Of a DNA stretch of 64,000 bases, positions 57,701-63,700 are shown one piece after another (positions within the stretch are counted from its first letter, which is position 1; every line of letters starts with the position of its first letter). Origin of the DNA: Ciona savignyi. Taxonomy: Eukaryota; Chordata; Ascidiacea; Phlebobranchia; Cionidae. The notes beneath the pieces were generated by a model. That model searched no databases. It was not told where the DNA came from and saw only the letters and a list, made by a program, of their open reading frames with translations. Where the stretch lies: positions 381,797 through 445,796 of the forward strand of contig CH002478.1 of the NCBI GenBank assembly GCA_000149265.1. Reading direction: 5' to 3'. The position numbers and the translations under genes were made by a program.

Positions 57701-60700
57701 CGTTGTGCAAAAGAGGGAAGCTTCACGCAAAGCTTGGACTACTGTTTCCAGTGAATGCACAAGAAACACATTTAAAATTCCAGGATTAACAGAAGGTGAC
57801 ACATACAAGTTCCGTGTACTTGCAGAAAATGCCCAAGGCCTTGGTGTACCTAATGAAACATCGGATGCTGTTAAGATTTCAATAAAACCTTCAAGTCCAG
57901 GCAAAATTCAAGTTACTGACGTTACCAAGTCAACTGTATCACTTGAGTGGACCAAGCCTGACCACAACGGTGGTAGTGAGATAACAGGATTCGTTGTAGA
58001 AATGGTATTAGCTGGATTCGAGAAGTGGCAGCAATGTGCTACTGCCAATGCCTTATCGACGACATTGAAAGGACTTGAAGAAGGAAGGCAGTATCATTTC
58101 CGAGTTCGTGCAAAGAACGACAAAGGATTGAGCGATCCTGCTACTTTGAATCAGGTCATCACCATTAAAGACATTGTCGAGGCACCTGAAATCCATCTGC
58201 GAGATCTACCGGTTGGGGGAATCCATAAAAAAGCGGGGTCAAATATCAACATTTCCATTCCAATTTCTGGAAAACCAAAGCCTGAGGTTGTGTGGAAGAA
58301 GAATGGTGAGGTAATTAAACAAACTACTCGCGTTTGTACTGTTAGTTCTGCTATTCAGACCTCCATATGTATCAAATCGTGCAAGCTCGAAGACACAGGA
58401 AATTACGAAATAGCTGTCACAAACCCGTCGGGTACAACAAAGGGCGTTCTATCCGTTACGGTATTGGACAAACCAGGCAAGATTAGCGATTTGGTAATAG
58501 AATCAGTGACCGAAAATTCCGTTAGTCTTGAATGGAAAAAGCCACAAGAAGACGGAGGTTGCCAAATTAGCAACTATGTCGTGCAAATACGCGATGCTGA
58601 ATCAGATGTTTGGGTCGATTGTGCAGCAACAGCTGTACGACCAAGGATTAAAGTCAACAAACTTACGCTTGGCAAAGAATATCAATTCCGAGTTTCAGGA
58701 GAAAATAGATATGGGAATGTGGAGAGTTTGTAACTTCTGAGAAGGTGCTAGTCAAATACCCATTCAGCAAGCCTGGCCCGCCAGGTATTCCTGCCGTGAC
58801 TTTGGTTTCATCGGACCATGTTGTGCTTCGCTGGCACGAGCCAGTCCACGACGGAGGAAGTCCTATTATTTCATATCACGTTGAAGTAAAGGACAGAAAC
58901 AGCATATTATGGCGCAAAGCTAACCGAATGGACATCCGTGAAACAAACTTTAAAGCAACTGGTCTCCAACCCGGACTTACCTACGAGTTCCGTGTCTACG
59001 CTGAAAATGCAGCAGGCTGTGGTAAGCCGAGTCAACCGTGTGACCCTGTGGTTGCACGGGACCAAATATCAAAACCATTGGCTGTTGAGCCCACCGGCGT
59101 AACACGAACTTCGGTGGATCTTATTTGGAGGAAACCAGAAAACGATGGCGGCGCTAAGGTTTCTGGCTACGTTGTGGAACGACGAGAGCTGCCAAACGGT
59201 CGTTGGCTTAAATGTAATTTTAGTAATCTGATTGATTGCAAATACACTGTAACAGGCCTCACAGAAGACGCCAGTTACGAATTCCAGGTCACTGCTAAAA
59301 ATGCATCGGGCTCTGTGTCAGCGCCGAGCGAGCCAAGCGAAAAAGTTACTTGTAAGGATTCGTTCACTCCACCTCGACTTGATCTTAACGGAAATTTAAA
59401 AGATACTGTTGTGGTTAAAGCAGGAGAAACAATTACGTTGTCTGCATCGATCTTTGGAAAACCGGTACCAACTGCTACATGGACTCGAAATAACGTTGAA
59501 CTCGATAACACACCAAAGACTGAAATCATGGACACTGGATCAACGGCCAGCTTATCTATCAAGGATTCTACACGTGATGACAGTGGGGACTATGTACTTC
59601 ACCTAAAAAACACAGCAGGTTCCAGGGCTATCTCAATCACTGTGAAAGTACTTGATCGACCTGGGCAACCAATCGGTCCTTTAACTATAAGCGAAGTCAC
59701 ATCTGAAAGGTGCAGACTGGCGTGGCGTGCGCCAGAAAACAACGGAGGTGCTCCAGTGACACATTACAACATCGAGAAACGTGAAACGTCACGACTGGCT
59801 TGGACTTTAGTGGAATCTGGCATTGAAGGTGTAACAACCAAAGTACATCGGCTTCTTAAAGGAAACGAGTATATCTTCCGAGTCATTGCGGTCAATAAAT
59901 ATGGTCTTGGAGTTCCACTGGAATCTGTTCCGGTTATTGCTAAAGATCCATTCAGTGTACCTGCAGCACCAGGAAAACCTCAGGTATCAACTGTTATGAG
60001 AAATTCTGCTGTGCTGACATGGACACGTCCAACATCCGACGGTGGCAGCGATATCAGTGGATACCACATCGAAAGAAAAGAACGAAATTCTTTGAGATGG
60101 ACCAGAGCAGTGCGAAGATCGGTACCAAGTTTACATCATAAGGTTACTGGATTATCGGAGGGATCAGAATATGAATTTCGAGTTTCTGCCGAAAACGCAG
60201 CTGGAATCGGCCCTCCATCCGAATGCAGTACACCTGCACTTTGCAAGGAACCGGTATACGTACCAGGTCCAACTGGAATTCCTAAAGTTGTTGATACAAC
60301 AAAACATAGCATATCATTGGCTTGGGCACAGCCTTCATTCGACGGTGGTTCACCAGTTACTGGATACCAGGTCGAGGTCTGTCAAAAAGACGCTGATACC
60401 GAAGAGTGGGCTAAGTGCACACCTCCTTCCGGAGTTAAATCTACGGATTACACTGTTACAGACTTGCAACAAAACAGGGAATATAAGTTCCGAATATCCG
60501 CAATGAACATGTGTGGCACAGGCGAAGCGGTACAACTGCCCATTTCCATTGAAACGACAGACAGGCTCGAAGTGCCAGAAATATCCGCTGACGGTGATCT
60601 AAGAAAGAACCTGACAGTCAAATCCGGTACTCCGATCAAGATCGTCGTTCCAATTCGAGGACGACCTGTTCCGTCAGTTCGATGGAGTAAAGAAGGAGCA

Positions 60701-63700
60701 CCAAGTGTTGGAGAACGGACACAGATCGAGACTACTGAAACAGGAACAACTCTATTAATTCCAGAATCCAGCAGATCAGATTCTGGAAAATATACACTTA
60801 CGCTGGACAATACATCTGGTTCTACATCAGCAAGTTGCTCTGTTAAGGTACTTGACACACCTGGCCCATGCCAGAATCTTTCAGTGAAAGATATAAGTAA
60901 AGATTATGCAACTGCCACGTGGGAACCGCCTGCAAATGACGGTGGTAGCAACATCACAAACTACATCGTCGAAAAGAAGGAAACTGGTCGCAAAGCTTGG
61001 TCAACAATTACGACTGGATGCCAAAGAACTCACCTAAAAATAAACTTGAGTGAAGGTTTGACGTACTTGTTCAGAGTAATGGCCGAAAACGAAAATGGAA
61101 TAGGAGTGCCAGTTGAAACCAGTACACCAGTTAAGGCGACCGAGGTGCCAGGTTCCCCAGACCGCTTGGAAATTGTCGATGTAACTAAATCATCAGTTGC
61201 GTTACAATGGCGCAAACCGGATATTGACGGCGGCTCCAAGATTCTTGGCTATGTCATAGAATCATTAGAGAAAGACCAAAACAAATGGATGAAAAGAATA
61301 ACTGTAAAGGAACCACAAGCCAGCATAACAAACTTAAAAGAAGGGCAAGAATATGCCTTCCGTGTGATTGCTTTGAATGAAGTTGGTGCCTCAGATCCAC
61401 GCGAAGCAAGTTCACTTGTTTTAATTCGAGATACCTTTATAGCGCCATCCTTGGACCTTTCACAATTGCCACACTCAGTTGCTCATGTAAAGGCAGGCGA
61501 TAACCTGGACATCAGTATTCCATATGTTGGCAAACCAAAGCCTTCAATAAAATGGGTGAAAGATAACGCTACAGTCCGAATAACGAAGCGAGTGGATACT
61601 GGTACCGAAGACGACGGAATTACAAGGTTAAAGATAAAGGAAATAACCCAGGACGATGCTGGAGTCTACGAGCTTCATGCGGAGAATCAAGGAGGAAAAC
61701 GATGCGCGAAAATATCAGTTATTGTGTTAGACAAACCAGGCGCCGTTGAAGATCTGCAGACCTCCAACGTTACAGAGTCTTCAGTCACACTGTCATGGAA
61801 AGCTCCTGCCTTTGACGGAGGTTCTGCAATCAGTTCCTATGTTGTTGATTTTAGAACTTCTGAAGAACCAGAATGGAGGATGGTGTCATCAGCTATTGTC
61901 CGAACGACGTTCAAGTGCACAAAACTAAATCTTGGAAAGGAATACACATTCCGCATTCGAGCAATGAACAGGTTTGGGTTGGGACCAGCCACGTGCACCG
62001 AAACAGTAACGATTCAGTTGTCGTACAAAGTTCCTGGTGCACCTGCGTCCTGCACTGTAAGTTACGCTTGTAAAGATTCTATGGTCGTAAACTGGCAGGA
62101 GCCGGTAAAGGATGGCGGAAGTCAAATAACTGGATACCATCTGGAAGTAAAAGATAGAAACAGCATATTGTGGAAGAAAGCAAACCGTGTGGTGATTCGT
62201 AGTACACATTTCCGTGTGTTAGGACTACAGGAAGGGCTTGAGTACGAATACCGGGTCAGCGCGGAAAATGCAGCAGGAATTGGAAAACCAAGTCGCCCAT
62301 CGGAAGCCGCATTTGCTCGTGACCCAGTAGATATTCCTCGGGATGTTGAGGTAGTAGACATAACACGTGCAACATGCCTTGTACGTTGGAAGAAACCAGA
62401 ATACGATGGCGGCCAAAAGATCGTTGGCTACAACGTCGAAAAGCGAGATCTACCAATAGGACGTTGGACCAAAGCAAGCTTTAACATTATTCCAGACAAC
62501 GAATACCTAGTTACTGGATTAAATGGTGGTGCCGAATACGAGTTTCGTGTAATTGCAAAGAATGCAGCTGGCATTTTTAGCGAGCCTTCCGCAAGTACAG
62601 GCGCAGTAAGGTGTGAAGACGACTTTAGACCGCCAAGAATAAACCTCGATGCTCATTTACTTGACGAGGTTACCGTTACTGCCGGATCCACGTTAAGACT
62701 TCATGCTGGTATTTCCGGAAAACCCGAACCCGGCAATCACTTGGTCAAATAATGGAAAGGACATTCGAGAAGATCTGCGACATGTCGTTGACACAACAAT
62801 CGACCATTGCAGTATACTTATCAAGGATTGCAGCAAAGCGGACTCTGGTGTATTTACTATAAACGCAAAGAATGCTTGCGGCGAAAAATCTGCCAATGTC
62901 AAAGTTCTTGTGCTGGATAAACCAGGACCTCCAACTGGTCCAATCAAGTTCTCCCGTGTAACTGATTCCAGAGTGACATGCTCATGGGAACCCCCGATGC
63001 AGGATGGGCGGTTCTAAAATAATTCACTACATTATATCAAAAAGAGAAACATCCAGACTGGCGTGGTCGGTCGTCAACGAAAAGGAGGAACTCTGTACAC
63101 TAACTGTGCAGCGGCTTATCAAGAACAATGAATACCAATTCCGAATCCAAGCAGTAAATAAGTTTCGGTGTTGGCGAACCATTAGACTCAGAGCCCGTGG
63201 TTGCAAAGAATAATTTCACTGAGCCATCGGCTCCAGGTCAACCGGAAATAAACAATGTTTGTTCATCAGGGTGCACTGTTATGTGGAGCAGACCGGAGTC
63301 GGACGGTGGAGCTGATATTGACGGTTATATTGTTGAACGCCGAGAACGTAAGAGTGCGCGGTGGATAAAATGCAACAAAAAGATCGTCAGAGATTTGCGA
63401 TTCAAGTTATCAAACTTATCTGAGAACAATGAATACGAATTCCGTGTGGCTGCTGAAAATGCTGCCGGTATTGGGGCGTATAGTCACATTTCTTTGCCCG
63501 TTGTCATGCGAGACCCAATTGATGTACCTGGTCCACCCAGTAGTCCAAGAGTTCGAGATACAACTCGAAATTCAGTCATGTTATCATGGGGACATCCCGC
63601 ATACAATGGAGGAAGTGATGTTATCGGGTATATATTGGAATCAAAGATAGGCGAAGCTGATGACTTACAACAGCAGGAAACAGATGAAACATTATCATCC

